Assembly (NCBI GenBank): GCA_001871595.1
Contig: MNVH01000069.1
Coordinates: forward strand, 1-44,542
Direction of reading: 5' to 3'
Length of the DNA stretch: 44,542 nt
Source of the DNA: Candidatus Micrarchaeota archaeon CG1_02_55_22
GTDB lineage: Archaea > Micrarchaeota > Micrarchaeia > Norongarragalinales > UBA97
Shown here: piece by piece, positions 34,213 through 42,485 of the stretch
How positions within the stretch are numbered: the stretch's first letter is position 1
Layout of the letters: each line of letters starts with the position of its first letter
Program-made: the position numbers and the translations under genes
Notes under the pieces: generated by a model
Seen by the model: only the letters and a program-made list of their open reading frames with translations
What the model was told of the DNA's origin: nothing
Databases searched by the model: none

Positions 34213-35259
34213 CTAGGCCTCATCTTGTTTTCCGGTGAGAAACCACTTGGTTGGTCTCATTACCGCGCGGTTTTCGTGCTTGTCGACGCGGATTATGCGC
34301 TTTGTCTCAAGGCGTTTGACTACGCGGAAGAACGTGGCTTTAGGTATCATAAGCGCTTTTCTCACCGTACTTTCGCGGCTGGCGCCGTGCTCGAGCAAAT
34401 ATGAAACAACGCTTTTCTCGCGTTCGTCAAGCGTCGATATTACTGCAGACATCCGTGCGTCAACAGGGTGGCTGGCTTGTTTAACGGGCTCGTGTGGTGC
34501 AACAAACTGCTTTTCTTTGACGACTTGTGCAGGTTTGGCGCGATAGGCGAGGTAAGCTAGAATAATTAGTACCAGTACTGCCAGTATTGCGGTGTAAACA
34601 TTGGAATTCAACCAAGACGCGGGTTGTTCTAGGGCGTACTCTAGTTGCAGATCCACGTTAGAGATTTGTCCGACGCGAAGGTTCACGGGCGTTGAGGTGG
34701 CGGCAGTGTCGTGCCGGGCGTAGACTACGCAATCACCCGAGGGCGCGTTTTTCATTAGGAAGCTCCCGTACTCGTCGGTTACAGAATAGACTGGCGTTTC
34801 TGAAATGTCTCCCGCACAACGCAGCTGTATCTGACTGCCTTGAACAAAGGAACCGTTGTTACTAACCGAACCGAAGAGCGTTGAAACTTGGGAAAGGAAT
34901 ATTGGAACGCGGGATTTTGCTGGAACGTCTAGGGTGAAGTCTTGGCGGTAGTAGTCGTATGCAGGCGTGGAACTGTTATCGGCAGAGCAATCGACAGAAT
35001 AGCTTCCTGGTGAGAGCTCGAAAGATATTTCTCCAGCGGGGTTAGAGAAACCTTCATAGTAAGCGCCGGACAAAGCCGCGCTATCGAAATCGCATTGCAC
35101 GAACAAGCGAGCAAGGAGAGTTCCACCAGACGACGCTAAGAGCTGTAATGTCATCGCAACAGGATTATCATCGGCCGGCAGGCTTGGCACACTGGGCGCC
35201 GCTGCCGCAAAACTGGATACTAAAACCAGTATAATCGGCATTATTTTTACGTATTGCAT
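34213..35259 (-). CDS. Membrane-anchored regulator: signal sequence, extracellular beta domains, TM, cytosolic winged HTH
   Basis: Signal MQYVKIMPIILVLVSSFAAAA; TM VYTAILAVLVLIILAYLAYRA; C-terminal wHTH 'STLDEREKSVVSYLLEHGASRESTVRKALMIPKATFFRVVKRLETKRIIRVDKHENRAVMRPTKWFL'. Confidence 0.85.
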   Translation of the reverse strand: MQYVKIMPIILVLVSSFAAAAPSVPSLPADDNPVAMTLQLLASSGGTLLARLFVQCDFDSAALSGAYYEGFSNPAGEISFELSPGSYSVDCSADNSSTPAYDYYRQDFTLDVPAKSRVPIFLSQVSTLFGSVSNNGSFVQGSQIQLRCAGDISETPVYSVTDEYGSFLMKNAPSGDCVVYARHDTAATSTPVNLRVGQISNVDLQLEYALEQPASWLNSNVYTAILAVLVLIILAYLAYRAKPAQVVKEKQFVAPHEPVKQASHPVDARMSAVISTLDEREKSVVSYLLEHGASRESTVRKALMIPKATFFRVVKRLETKRIIRVDKHENRAVMRPTKWFLTGKQDEA

Positions 35260-35402
35260 GATAGCTTATCTCATCCGGCCTTTTAAAGAGTGCGGAAAAG
35301 TTGGCTGTTTAGGATAAGTCTCGAACGATAAGAACATGCATCAAATAGCGGCAACCGTCGGCTCGAAAGCCTTTTTAACCGAGTGCGAGTAATGGTTGGG
35401 AA

Positions 35403-35759
35403 ATGGGCGAGTATTCGTGTCCGGCGTGCGGTGCTTCCGCACTCGACGTCGATGCAGAGAACAGTGTTGTCTACTGCAAGAGCTGTGGCTTTGCCGCGCG
35501 AGTCGACCCGCAGACGGGCCAGAGCGAAGTAATCAGCCCGGGTGGTGGCAAAGGCGGTGCTGCTCCACAGAGCCAGTACGCTGGCGGTGGTGGCGCGTCC
35601 GCGGTTTATAGCAAGACTATTTTCGGTGTCGACCCGTCAACGTTCCTGCTCGGCGGCACACTAATATTCTTGATTCTAACGTACTTGCTTCAGCTGGACC
35701 TTTTCTTGTTCATCATACTCGAAGTCCTCTTATTCTTCTATTGGCTCAAAGGAAAGTAA
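35403..35759 (+). CDS. Zinc-ribbon membrane protein
   Basis: YSCPACGASALDVDAENSVVYCKSCG zinc ribbon (TFIIB/TFIIS-like spacing), Gly-rich linker, hydrophobic C-terminal hairpin. Promoter-like CTCGAAAGCCTTTTTAACC at about 35360. Confidence 0.8.
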   Translation: MGEYSCPACGASALDVDAENSVVYCKSCGFAARVDPQTGQSEVISPGGGKGGAAPQSQYAGGGGASAVYSKTIFGVDPSTFLLGGTLIFLILTYLLQLDLFLFIILEVLLFFYWLKGK

Positions 35760-35765
35760 AGCGCA

Positions 35766-38150
35766 TTAGTATTCGCCGAGAGTTTTTTGTCCGTTAGGCT
35801 GCGCTTGCACTGGCTCGTCTTCGGTTGCAGCGCCGTTGAGTTGGAGCACGCCGTACTCGCCGTCGAAGCCCGGTTTTACGTTTATACTGCCTGTTCGGTT
35901 GAGCATCACGGCGTCGGCGATTTTTGGCAGCGTCTCTTTACGCAATTCTTCTTCACTGATGTCTAGGAGTACGCCGAGTTCGGTGCCGAACCTTGCAATG
36001 AGTTTGTCTCCTTCGCGCGAGACGGCTTTGGATTGCAGGCCGACGCCCATTGAAGCGGAAACGAGTTCGTGTAGTGGAAGGATTTTTTTGAACGGAATCG
36101 CGTTCTTGCGCGTGGCGCCGACGGGGCGGTCGGCGAGTTCTTCGACGCGGCTTTCAACGCCAATCGTAAGCGGCTTGCGGCATATTGGGCAGATTCCCTT
36201 GAGTTCGCGCGTCTTGGCAGGGCCGCACGAGTACTTGCAGCCGCGGTGGCCGTCGTAGTGGTACTTTCCGTAGCCCGGGTCGGTTTCAAGTGTGTAAACT
36301 AGTTTTGATGCATCGCCGGTGCGAATCGTTTCAAAAACTTCTTTGTAGGATGGTTGGGTGAGGTTGAACGCGTTGCATTCCCGGCCAAGGCGCCATGGGT
36401 GGTTGGAGTGCGAGTCGCTGTTGGATAGAAGGGTGTAACGGTCGAGCTTCGAGTAACGCCAGTTCATTGCCGGGTCAGAATTTCCGCACCATACCGGTAT
36501 GCCATTACGACGCACGTATAGCACGTGGTTTGGGACTTCCAAGCAATATACTTGACCGGCGTAATCGACCCAAGATTCGCTTGCCGCTCCTTTTTTTATT
36601 GTTGAAGGCAGAACGGCGTGCAGGTTTTTTCGTATGAAATAAACTACCCAGGTATCGTGCGCTTGCAAGTAACGACTGCCGCGAGCGCATGGCAGGGACG
36701 TAATTGGCGTGCCTTTCTTTCGGCCCAGCTTGTAATAAGCAGAAATGCCGAGCTTGAGTGCTATTTCTTGTAAGTCATCCCTGAGGCGCATTGAAGAGGT
36801 CGTCGCGGAAAGGCCTTTACCACTGCGGCCATACTTGTGCCCGTCTCCTTTAATGTAGTAATCGAGAAAGATTTGCAATAGTTCCTTGGAAAGAGACTTC
36901 ACGTCCACTGGCACGTGTTTCTCCGAGGCCTTGCCGAATTGTTTGAGATACGTGTAGAGCTGGCAGTCGCTTACGCGAAGAACAAGTATACCCCGATTTA
37001 GGTACTTGTAGACGTGATAGCCAAATTCTTGCAAGATTAGTTCAAACTCGCCCAGCAAAGTGGCATCCGAATTTGCGAGGTAAATATTGTAGCGGCCATT
37101 CTTTTCATTTGTAGTCCAACCTTCAGCTATCCAAAATCCGAAGAATTTAAGCCAAGGGATTATTGGAACATTCTTTGGTTGTTTGTACCGCGTGCCAGAG
37201 TAATGCCTGCTGCCGTGCCGCATCGTCAAGCCTGGAAGAACAAACGTATCAGGAGAAGACCCGGCCCAGATACCATCCTTCTTGAAGCGCTTTGACTTGC
37301 CGAAGAGATCCTCTGCCTTTTTTAGTGACAGCTTTGGCTTATTTCTGAAATCACAAGGCGCGTAAAGAAGCTTGTGGTTTGGAGTCACCAGCAAGTCTAC
37401 CCGCTTGGTTTTTACGCGATACATCTTTCCAACGTAAGAGTAACTAAATAGATTCAACGGCTTCTGATACACTATCTTCTCAGTCTTGGAATCAAGCGTG
37501 CAGACCAAGTCCGATTTACCGACGTCTGCGACTCTTTTCCAGCCGTCACGGGTAAGCACTTCGGTTTCTGGGTCATAGCAAGACATGCCGGTCTCAAGCG
37601 CGTAAATGTGTTTGGATTGGTCTTCATAGCAATCTTCAACAACGTCGTAACCGCTCTTGCTGCCGAGCACTCCAAAGTACGGAGTCCAGGCGTGGGCGGG
37701 GTAGACCAGGATGTCCTTGCTTACGCCCATGCAGGCTTCGACGAGCTTGGCGCCGGTTGTCCGGGCGAACATGGGGCGGCCGTCGGCGGCCAGATTGCCC
37801 CATTTGCTGAATACTTCGTTTAATTGTTCGACGACTTCGAGGGAGGGGGCGTGGATGACGTGGTGGACGTTGCGTTGGCCTTGCGGTGTTGACCAGAAGG
37901 TTGCGACTTCGTTGGTGAGCGTGTAGAGAATTTGGGATTCAGGCATTGTTTTGAGCTTGTAGAACCCGTTGCCCTGCGATTCGAGCTTTTCTTTCAGTTC
38001 TTTGAACCAGGCCGGGTGGGAGAAGTCGCCCGTTCCAATCAAACCTAGCCCCTTGGTTCTTGCGCCCTCGTTGAGTCCTTCGAGAGTCATTTGTGGCGAT
38101 ACGGCGCGAGAGTACTTTGAGTGGAAGTGAAAATCTGCGTACATGGTCAT
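35766..38150 (-). CDS. endoQ: Endonuclease Q-family (PHP domain + zinc finger; TIGR00375-like) precursor interrupted by an intein
   Basis: N-extein MYADFHFHSKYSRAVSPQMTLEGLNEGA...YPAHAWTPYFGVLGSKSGYD; C-extein SDPAMNWRYSKLDRYTLLSNSDSHSNHPWRLGRECNAF...HRGCKYSCGPAKTRELKGICPICRKPLTIGVESRVEELADRP...GFDGEYGVL. Confidence 0.88.
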   Translation of the reverse strand: MTMYADFHFHSKYSRAVSPQMTLEGLNEGARTKGLGLIGTGDFSHPAWFKELKEKLESQGNGFYKLKTMPESQILYTLTNEVATFWSTPQGQRNVHHVIHAPSLEVVEQLNEVFSKWGNLAADGRPMFARTTGAKLVEACMGVSKDILVYPAHAWTPYFGVLGSKSGYDVVEDCYEDQSKHIYALETGMSCYDPETEVLTRDGWKRVADVGKSDLVCTLDSKTEKIVYQKPLNLFSYSYVGKMYRVKTKRVDLLVTPNHKLLYAPCDFRNKPKLSLKKAEDLFGKSKRFKKDGIWAGSSPDTFVLPGLTMRHGSRHYSGTRYKQPKNVPIIPWLKFFGFWIAEGWTTNEKNGRYNIYLANSDATLLGEFELILQEFGYHVYKYLNRGILVLRVSDCQLYTYLKQFGKASEKHVPVDVKSLSKELLQIFLDYYIKGDGHKYGRSGKGLSATTSSMRLRDDLQEIALKLGISAYYKLGRKKGTPITSLPCARGSRYLQAHDTWVVYFIRKNLHAVLPSTIKKGAASESWVDYAGQVYCLEVPNHVLYVRRNGIPVWCGNSDPAMNWRYSKLDRYTLLSNSDSHSNHPWRLGRECNAFNLTQPSYKEVFETIRTGDASKLVYTLETDPGYGKYHYDGHRGCKYSCGPAKTRELKGICPICRKPLTIGVESRVEELADRPVGATRKNAIPFKKILPLHELVSASMGVGLQSKAVSREGDKLIARFGTELGVLLDISEEELRKETLPKIADAVMLNRTGSINVKPGFDGEYGVLQLNGAATEDEPVQAQPNGQKTLGEY
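36480..37580 (-). mobile_element. Intein (367 aa) with LAGLIDADG/DOD endonuclease domain inside the EndoQ-family protein
   Basis: Starts CYDPETEVLTRDGWKRVADV (block A). Block B 'LLVTPNHKLLYAP'. DOD motifs 'WLKFFGFWIAEGW' and 'LLQIFLDYYIKGDGHK'. Ends 'VYCLEVPNHVLYVRRNGIPVWCGN' followed by Ser. Excision joins ETGMS to SDPAMNWR in frame (1101 nt). Confidence 0.92.
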
Positions 38151-38241
38151 TTCAACTTTTTTGGGTCTAAGGGCTTAAGATTGTTTCGGGTTGTTGGGCG
38201 CGGCAGGGTTTTAATACTCGGATTGAGTGACTTAATACGGG

Positions 38242-38895
38242 ATGGAATCGCCGCAACAGGCAGGAGCGGGCATAGTGTCTAGTCCAAGCTTTGTTCCCGC
38301 CACGCCTCTTGTTCAACCGGTGACACCAACGCTTACCCCGATTAATGCAACGCCGTTCAAGTTGTCCGGTTCGTTGCGCGAGGAATTGGACTTGGTGCAC
38401 TTGCCGCAGAGGTTGTCGCACGAGGCTACAATGCTTTCATTCAGCGGCTTGTTTTTGTTGAACGCACTGATTTTGCCGTGGGCTTTCGGCGCATCAAACT
38501 TTTTGATTGGCGTTTTTGCGTGGTTGGCTGTGAGCGTTGTCTTCGGATTCGTTTCCGGTTCAGTCGCGTCACGGTTGTACGGTGCGAAGCCTTTCGCTGC
38601 GGGGTTGGCAGGCTTGTATTCTTTACAGGCGGCGCTGGCAACGTTCTTGGTGACCGGCGCCGTGATTGCACTGGTGGCTTCGCAAACCGTTTTCTCGTCA
38701 GTGCCTGCGCTTTCTCTAGTTTTCTGGCTTTTCGTGTTTTCCGCTCCGCTTTTTGTCGGCTTGAAGGTCTTTGCTTGGTTTGAGTCGCACGCAGTGCCTT
38801 CAGTGGCGTTGACGCGCGTGGCTGGTGCTTGGCTTGCGGGTTTTGCGGCAGCGGCAATTCTTATTGCAGCTTTGGGGGGTGTGGCGTTTGGATGA
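38242..38895 (+). CDS. Polytopic membrane protein
   Basis: About five hydrophobic helices after a proline/threonine-rich N-terminus; precedes 38888 CDS with an 8-nt overlap. Confidence 0.75.
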   Translation: MESPQQAGAGIVSSPSFVPATPLVQPVTPTLTPINATPFKLSGSLREELDLVHLPQRLSHEATMLSFSGLFLLNALILPWAFGASNFLIGVFAWLAVSVVFGFVSGSVASRLYGAKPFAAGLAGLYSLQAALATFLVTGAVIALVASQTVFSSVPALSLVFWLFVFSAPLFVGLKVFAWFESHAVPSVALTRVAGAWLAGFAAAAILIAALGGVAFG

Positions 38896-39928
38896 GGACG
38901 TAATCCTTTCGGGCGTCGCAATCTTCGTTGCGCTGTGCGTTGTTCTTGCTGGCGGGTACTTGTCTTTCGAGGCGTCGTCCGCCGTAGTCAATACTAGTTT
39001 TGATTTCGGCGCGGTTGATAGCGAAGCGTACAACGCGCCCGCAATGGCTTCTTTCCGGGCGGCGGTGGAAGAGGTTTCAGGACTCAAGGCGTTGCAAGCT
39101 TCGGCGGCGGCATCGCGCTCGCTCGGCCCGTTGTCGAAAGCGGTTTCGGGTGTTATTGGTGACAATTATGCGTACCGGAAGCGACTGGTACTCTCGCTGG
39201 ACGCGGGTTCGGAGCTTTTCAGTGCCAAGGAAAAAGCTTTACGCGAGGCGCGCATGGTTAGCGCGAACGCGGAGTACGGCGCAATGTTTCTTGACGGTAC
39301 CAAGAGCTTGTCGGCGCGCGTTGCGGTGTTGTCTGACCGTGTTGCCATTGCTAGAGGCGGGCTTGGGGCTGGTGCAGAGGATTGCACGGCAAGGATGGCG
39401 TCCACGGGGATTTCTACGCCCAATACGCCCTTGCTTGAGTCGATTGCGCTGAGGCTCTCGCCGGCTGCTTGGCTAGAGAACTGCGCGCTCGAAGAGGGCT
39501 TGATTGAATCGGGCGCAACGTCGCTGCGGTTGGCCGGCGTAGAGGTCGACGGCGAGACGGCAGTACAAAAAGCAGTGCGACTTTCGGCGGCGCTCGTTGA
39601 AGAAGAAAATGAGTTCGAGGACTTAACGGACTACCAGCCCGCCGTTATTGTCGCGGTAAATCAAGTTAAGCGGTTGAACGCGAAGGGCGGCGAACTCGAG
39701 TACGAGAAAATCTTTCTGCCAAGCCATGCACGAATTGATTTCAGCAAGATATCCGTGCGGTCGGGCGCGGAGGTTTCTTTGAGCGTTTCGGCGAAGGACG
39801 CGCTCTCGCCGGAAGACGGCTATTACCTCGTTAGAGAAGGCGGTGCTACTGCATTCGTTTCGACGCGCAAGCTGTGCGAAGAGTCGTGCCGCTTTATCGT
39901 CACTATTTCAAACGCGCCGCCGGCTTGA
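38888..39928 (+). CDS. Signal-anchored extracytoplasmic protein of unknown function
   Basis: TTG start overlapping the preceding stop; LDEDVILSGVAIFVALCVVLAGGYLSFEA anchor; coiled extracytoplasmic part with a few Cys pairs. Confidence 0.7.
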   Translation: MDEDVILSGVAIFVALCVVLAGGYLSFEASSAVVNTSFDFGAVDSEAYNAPAMASFRAAVEEVSGLKALQASAAASRSLGPLSKAVSGVIGDNYAYRKRLVLSLDAGSELFSAKEKALREARMVSANAEYGAMFLDGTKSLSARVAVLSDRVAIARGGLGAGAEDCTARMASTGISTPNTPLLESIALRLSPAAWLENCALEEGLIESGATSLRLAGVEVDGETAVQKAVRLSAALVEEENEFEDLTDYQPAVIVAVNQVKRLNAKGGELEYEKIFLPSHARIDFSKISVRSGAEVSLSVSAKDALSPEDGYYLVREGGATAFVSTRKLCEESCRFIVTISNAPPA

Positions 39929-39956
39929 CGAAAAGCTTTTGATTGGCCTTTTGCCG

Positions 39957-40095
39957 AAAGCGTGATTACTATTTTGGTCGAGCTTTCGCAAGCAAACGCT
40001 ACGGCGTTTGCGCGTGTCGTTGGCCAAAGCCAACTGACATCGAGAACCGCGAGCGGCGCAGAACCGTAGTTTGAGCCGGCGAGCGGTTCGAAGAA
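39957..40095. ncRNA. Candidate structured RNA or bidirectional hairpin region between convergent genes
   Basis: GCAAACGC-TACG-GCGTTTGC (39992-40011); TGTCGTTGGC-CAAA-GCCAACTGACA (40015-40039); GAACCGC...GCGGTTC further 3'. Confidence 0.3.
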
Positions 40096-40104
40096 AAGGT
40101 CGGG

Positions 40105-40890
40105 TTAGTGGATGTAGGAGAGTTGGCCGGGTAGGACCGGCGTGGTGTTGGCTTTTGCTGCTTCGGTTTGTTGTCTCTCGAATTCGGCGACTGCTTTTGC
40201 GGTCTTTTTAGCGCGCTTGGACAAGTCGTCTGTGCCGATCTCGGTTTTCAAGTATTTGGCTAATACGCCGGTTAACGATATTGCGCCTTTGGCGTCGATG
40301 ATTGGGCCCGGCGTTTCGACAAGGAGGCACGCGCCCTTAAAACCATAGAGTTTGGCGTAGGCGGGTAGGAGCCCGGCCATTCCGATTATGGGGATGACTC
40401 GGCCGGATGGTTTGGCTCCGGCTGCAACGAATTCTTGGACGAGTTTTTTGCTTGTAGATGCGATGAATACGCCGGGTGATTCGATGGAGTGGTTTACGGC
40501 GTAGCCTGCCATGGAGATTACTGGGCCGCCGCCGAGTGAAGAGAAGTAGGAGAGGAGTTGGGTGGAGACTTCGTATTGTCCTTCAACGGTCATTGGTTGT
40601 AGGTCGCCTTTAGTGATTACGATGTCGCGTTTGCCGATTTTGCCGTGGTAGAGTTGGATTGCGAAGACGCGGATGCGGCCGTTTTCTAGTGTGAGGATTT
40701 GGTTGGGAAAGTGGGGTGAGTAGAGGGTTCCGTAGTGTTTGGCTTTGGTTACTTTGATGAGGTTGTCTGCGGTGAGCTTGCTTACCAGGCCGACTCCGGG
40801 GAGGCCGGTGACAAAAATAGGGGTTTTGAGCTTGGGTTTGGTTTTGAGTTTGATTACCGATTCGGTGAAAGGCTTTTCTAGAGTCTTCAT
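40105..40890 (-). CDS. PAC2-family protein (proteasome assembly chaperone-like)
   Basis: TPIFVTGLPGVGLVSKLTADNLI...GPVISMAGYAV...IPIIGMAGLLPAYAKLYGFKGACLLVETPG. Confidence 0.9.
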   Translation of the reverse strand: MKTLEKPFTESVIKLKTKPKLKTPIFVTGLPGVGLVSKLTADNLIKVTKAKHYGTLYSPHFPNQILTLENGRIRVFAIQLYHGKIGKRDIVITKGDLQPMTVEGQYEVSTQLLSYFSSLGGGPVISMAGYAVNHSIESPGVFIASTSKKLVQEFVAAGAKPSGRVIPIIGMAGLLPAYAKLYGFKGACLLVETPGPIIDAKGAISLTGVLAKYLKTEIGTDDLSKRAKKTAKAVAEFERQQTEAAKANTTPVLPGQLSYIH

Positions 40891-41051
40891 TTGGTTGCCT
40901 CCAGTTCGGGGTATTTTGCCTTGCGGCGGTATACGGCGAGTTTGTCGGGGACCGAGTATTTAGGTGGGTGCGGGGTAAGGGTTTTTTCGCTGCATTTGGG
41001 GCAGGCTGCGGTCAAAGTATAGGTACCGTCTTTCGGGCAGCGCTTAAGCAT
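40887..41051 (-). CDS. nop10: Ribosome biogenesis protein Nop10
   Basis: MLKRCPKDGTYTLTAACPKCSEKTLTPHPPKYSVPDKLAVYRRKAK. Confidence 0.95.
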   Translation of the reverse strand: MLKRCPKDGTYTLTAACPKCSEKTLTPHPPKYSVPDKLAVYRRKAKYPELEATK

Positions 41052-41053
41052 TG

Positions 41054-41833
41054 TCACTTCTTCCTCTCGATCGTGTACTCGCATTTCGCTTGTTTGAGTG
41101 TTGATTCTAAGTATTTTTGTATCCTGTCGATTTGTTTTTCGGCAGTCTTGTAGTCGCCGGATTCGAAGTCAAGGTAGTAGTTGGGCGCGCCGAGGTAGAT
41201 TACTTGGGTTTGCGTTTCCTTGTCCGAGAACTTTGTCTCTATTTGTTGAAGCGTTTTGCGGAGTTCTTCGACTCCGTTCGAGTCGTAGAATGCGAGCATG
41301 AGTTCGGCGCGGATGGCGACGCGTTTGGGCGTGAATTCTTTGGTCACGAGTTCCGAGAGCGCGGTTGCGATGTCTTTCGGGAGCTTTGTTTTCAGGGTGC
41401 CTTCGTGCAGCGCTTCGAGGGCGGTTGCCGCGCTGCCGTTCTCCGCCAAAAGCGGTGCCATTATTGTTTCGCGGACTTGGATTGGTGTGAGGCCGGTTTT
41501 TGCGCTTACGACTTCAATGAGCTTGCGTGCCTTGCGTTCGGCCTTGTAGGCCTCCATCTTGCGTTTCTTGTCCGATTCACTCACTTGCTTTAAGGAGAGG
41601 TCTATTTGGTGCTTGGATTTGTCGAGGCCGCTGATTTTGACGACGAGCTTCTGGCCTTCGCGCAAGTGCTCGCGGATGTTGCGTATCCAGCCGCTTGAGA
41701 CTTGCGAGATGTGCAGGAAGCCATCGTGGACGGGGTATTCATCAAGGTTGCAGAACGCGCCGTAAGGCATTATTTTTTTTACGGTTGCGAGTACGAACTC
41801 GTCTTGTTCTGGGTAGTCGTCCTTCTCGGCCAT
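41054..41833 (-). CDS. eif2a: Translation initiation factor aIF2 alpha subunit
   Basis: S1 domain 'DEFVLATVKKIMPYGAFCNLDEYPVHDGFLHISQVSSGWIRNIREHLREGQKLVVKISGLDKSKHQIDLSLKQV'. Confidence 0.95.
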   Translation of the reverse strand: MAEKDDYPEQDEFVLATVKKIMPYGAFCNLDEYPVHDGFLHISQVSSGWIRNIREHLREGQKLVVKISGLDKSKHQIDLSLKQVSESDKKRKMEAYKAERKARKLIEVVSAKTGLTPIQVRETIMAPLLAENGSAATALEALHEGTLKTKLPKDIATALSELVTKEFTPKRVAIRAELMLAFYDSNGVEELRKTLQQIETKFSDKETQTQVIYLGAPNYYLDFESGDYKTAEKQIDRIQKYLESTLKQAKCEYTIERKK

Positions 41834-41902
41834 AATAGTATCAATAGTACTACTGCGGCTTAAGAGTTAATAAGATTCGCCTCGGCGCCGCTTAAAAGGG
41901 TT

Positions 41903-42445
41903 CTAGGCCGTGGCGTCGCGGGCCATTCCTTGTTCGATTAGGAGCTTGGCGTCTTCTGCGTCGAGTACGGCGGTTTGTTCGGGCTTGAACGGGCCGACTG
42001 TTTCCTTGACTCCGACGAATTCGGGTACTTCGGCGAGGATGCGTACTTCCAAACGGTTGCGCGCGGGCGGTTGCGGGGCGGGCTTGACTGCTTTCGAGGG
42101 GTTGACGCTTTGCTCGTATTCGGAGAGCAGGCGTATCACGCTGGTGTAGAGTTCTTTCTCTTCCTTTGCAAGGCCGGTACTTGATACTTCCCCGCCTTGA
42201 AAGTCGCGGATGGCTTTGAGGAGGATTTTTTGTTGCCGTCGGCGCATGAGGTCGGAGAGGAGCTTGCGCGTGCTCTCGAAAGTCATTGCCGAATCGAACG
42301 AGAACTTGTCGGAGAGCTGTTTTTGCTGGAGCGCGACGTAATCCGAGTAAGCGGTATAGAAGTCTTCGTCGAGGTTGACTAGCGCGGCATAGTTGCGTTC
42401 CTGCAGCTGGATCTTCCGCAGAGACTCGAAACCAACCTCAACCAT
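41903..42445 (-). CDS. GINS complex subunit (Gins51/15-like)
   Basis: N-terminal A-domain 'LQERNYAALVNLDEDFYTAYSDYVALQQKQLS' and C-terminal B-domain 'VRILAEVPEFVGVKETVGPFKPEQTAVLDAEDAKLLIEQGMA'. Confidence 0.9.
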   Translation of the reverse strand: MVEVGFESLRKIQLQERNYAALVNLDEDFYTAYSDYVALQQKQLSDKFSFDSAMTFESTRKLLSDLMRRRQQKILLKAIRDFQGGEVSSTGLAKEEKELYTSVIRLLSEYEQSVNPSKAVKPAPQPPARNRLEVRILAEVPEFVGVKETVGPFKPEQTAVLDAEDAKLLIEQGMARDATA

Positions 42446-42485
42446 CTTGCTAGCCCACCAGTAGGCTATAGGAAGCGTAAAGCAC

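Noticed and set aside
38313-38921. 202-aa minus-strand ORF opposite the membrane protein
   Set aside because: Antisense shadow rich in Lys/Ala/Thr; the plus strand encodes clear TM helices and is coupled to the next gene.
39960-40036. C/D-box sRNA reading (GTGATTA ... CTGA)
   Set aside because: Box C is imperfect and no clear C'/D' pair or terminal stem was found; kept only as a generic structured-RNA candidate.
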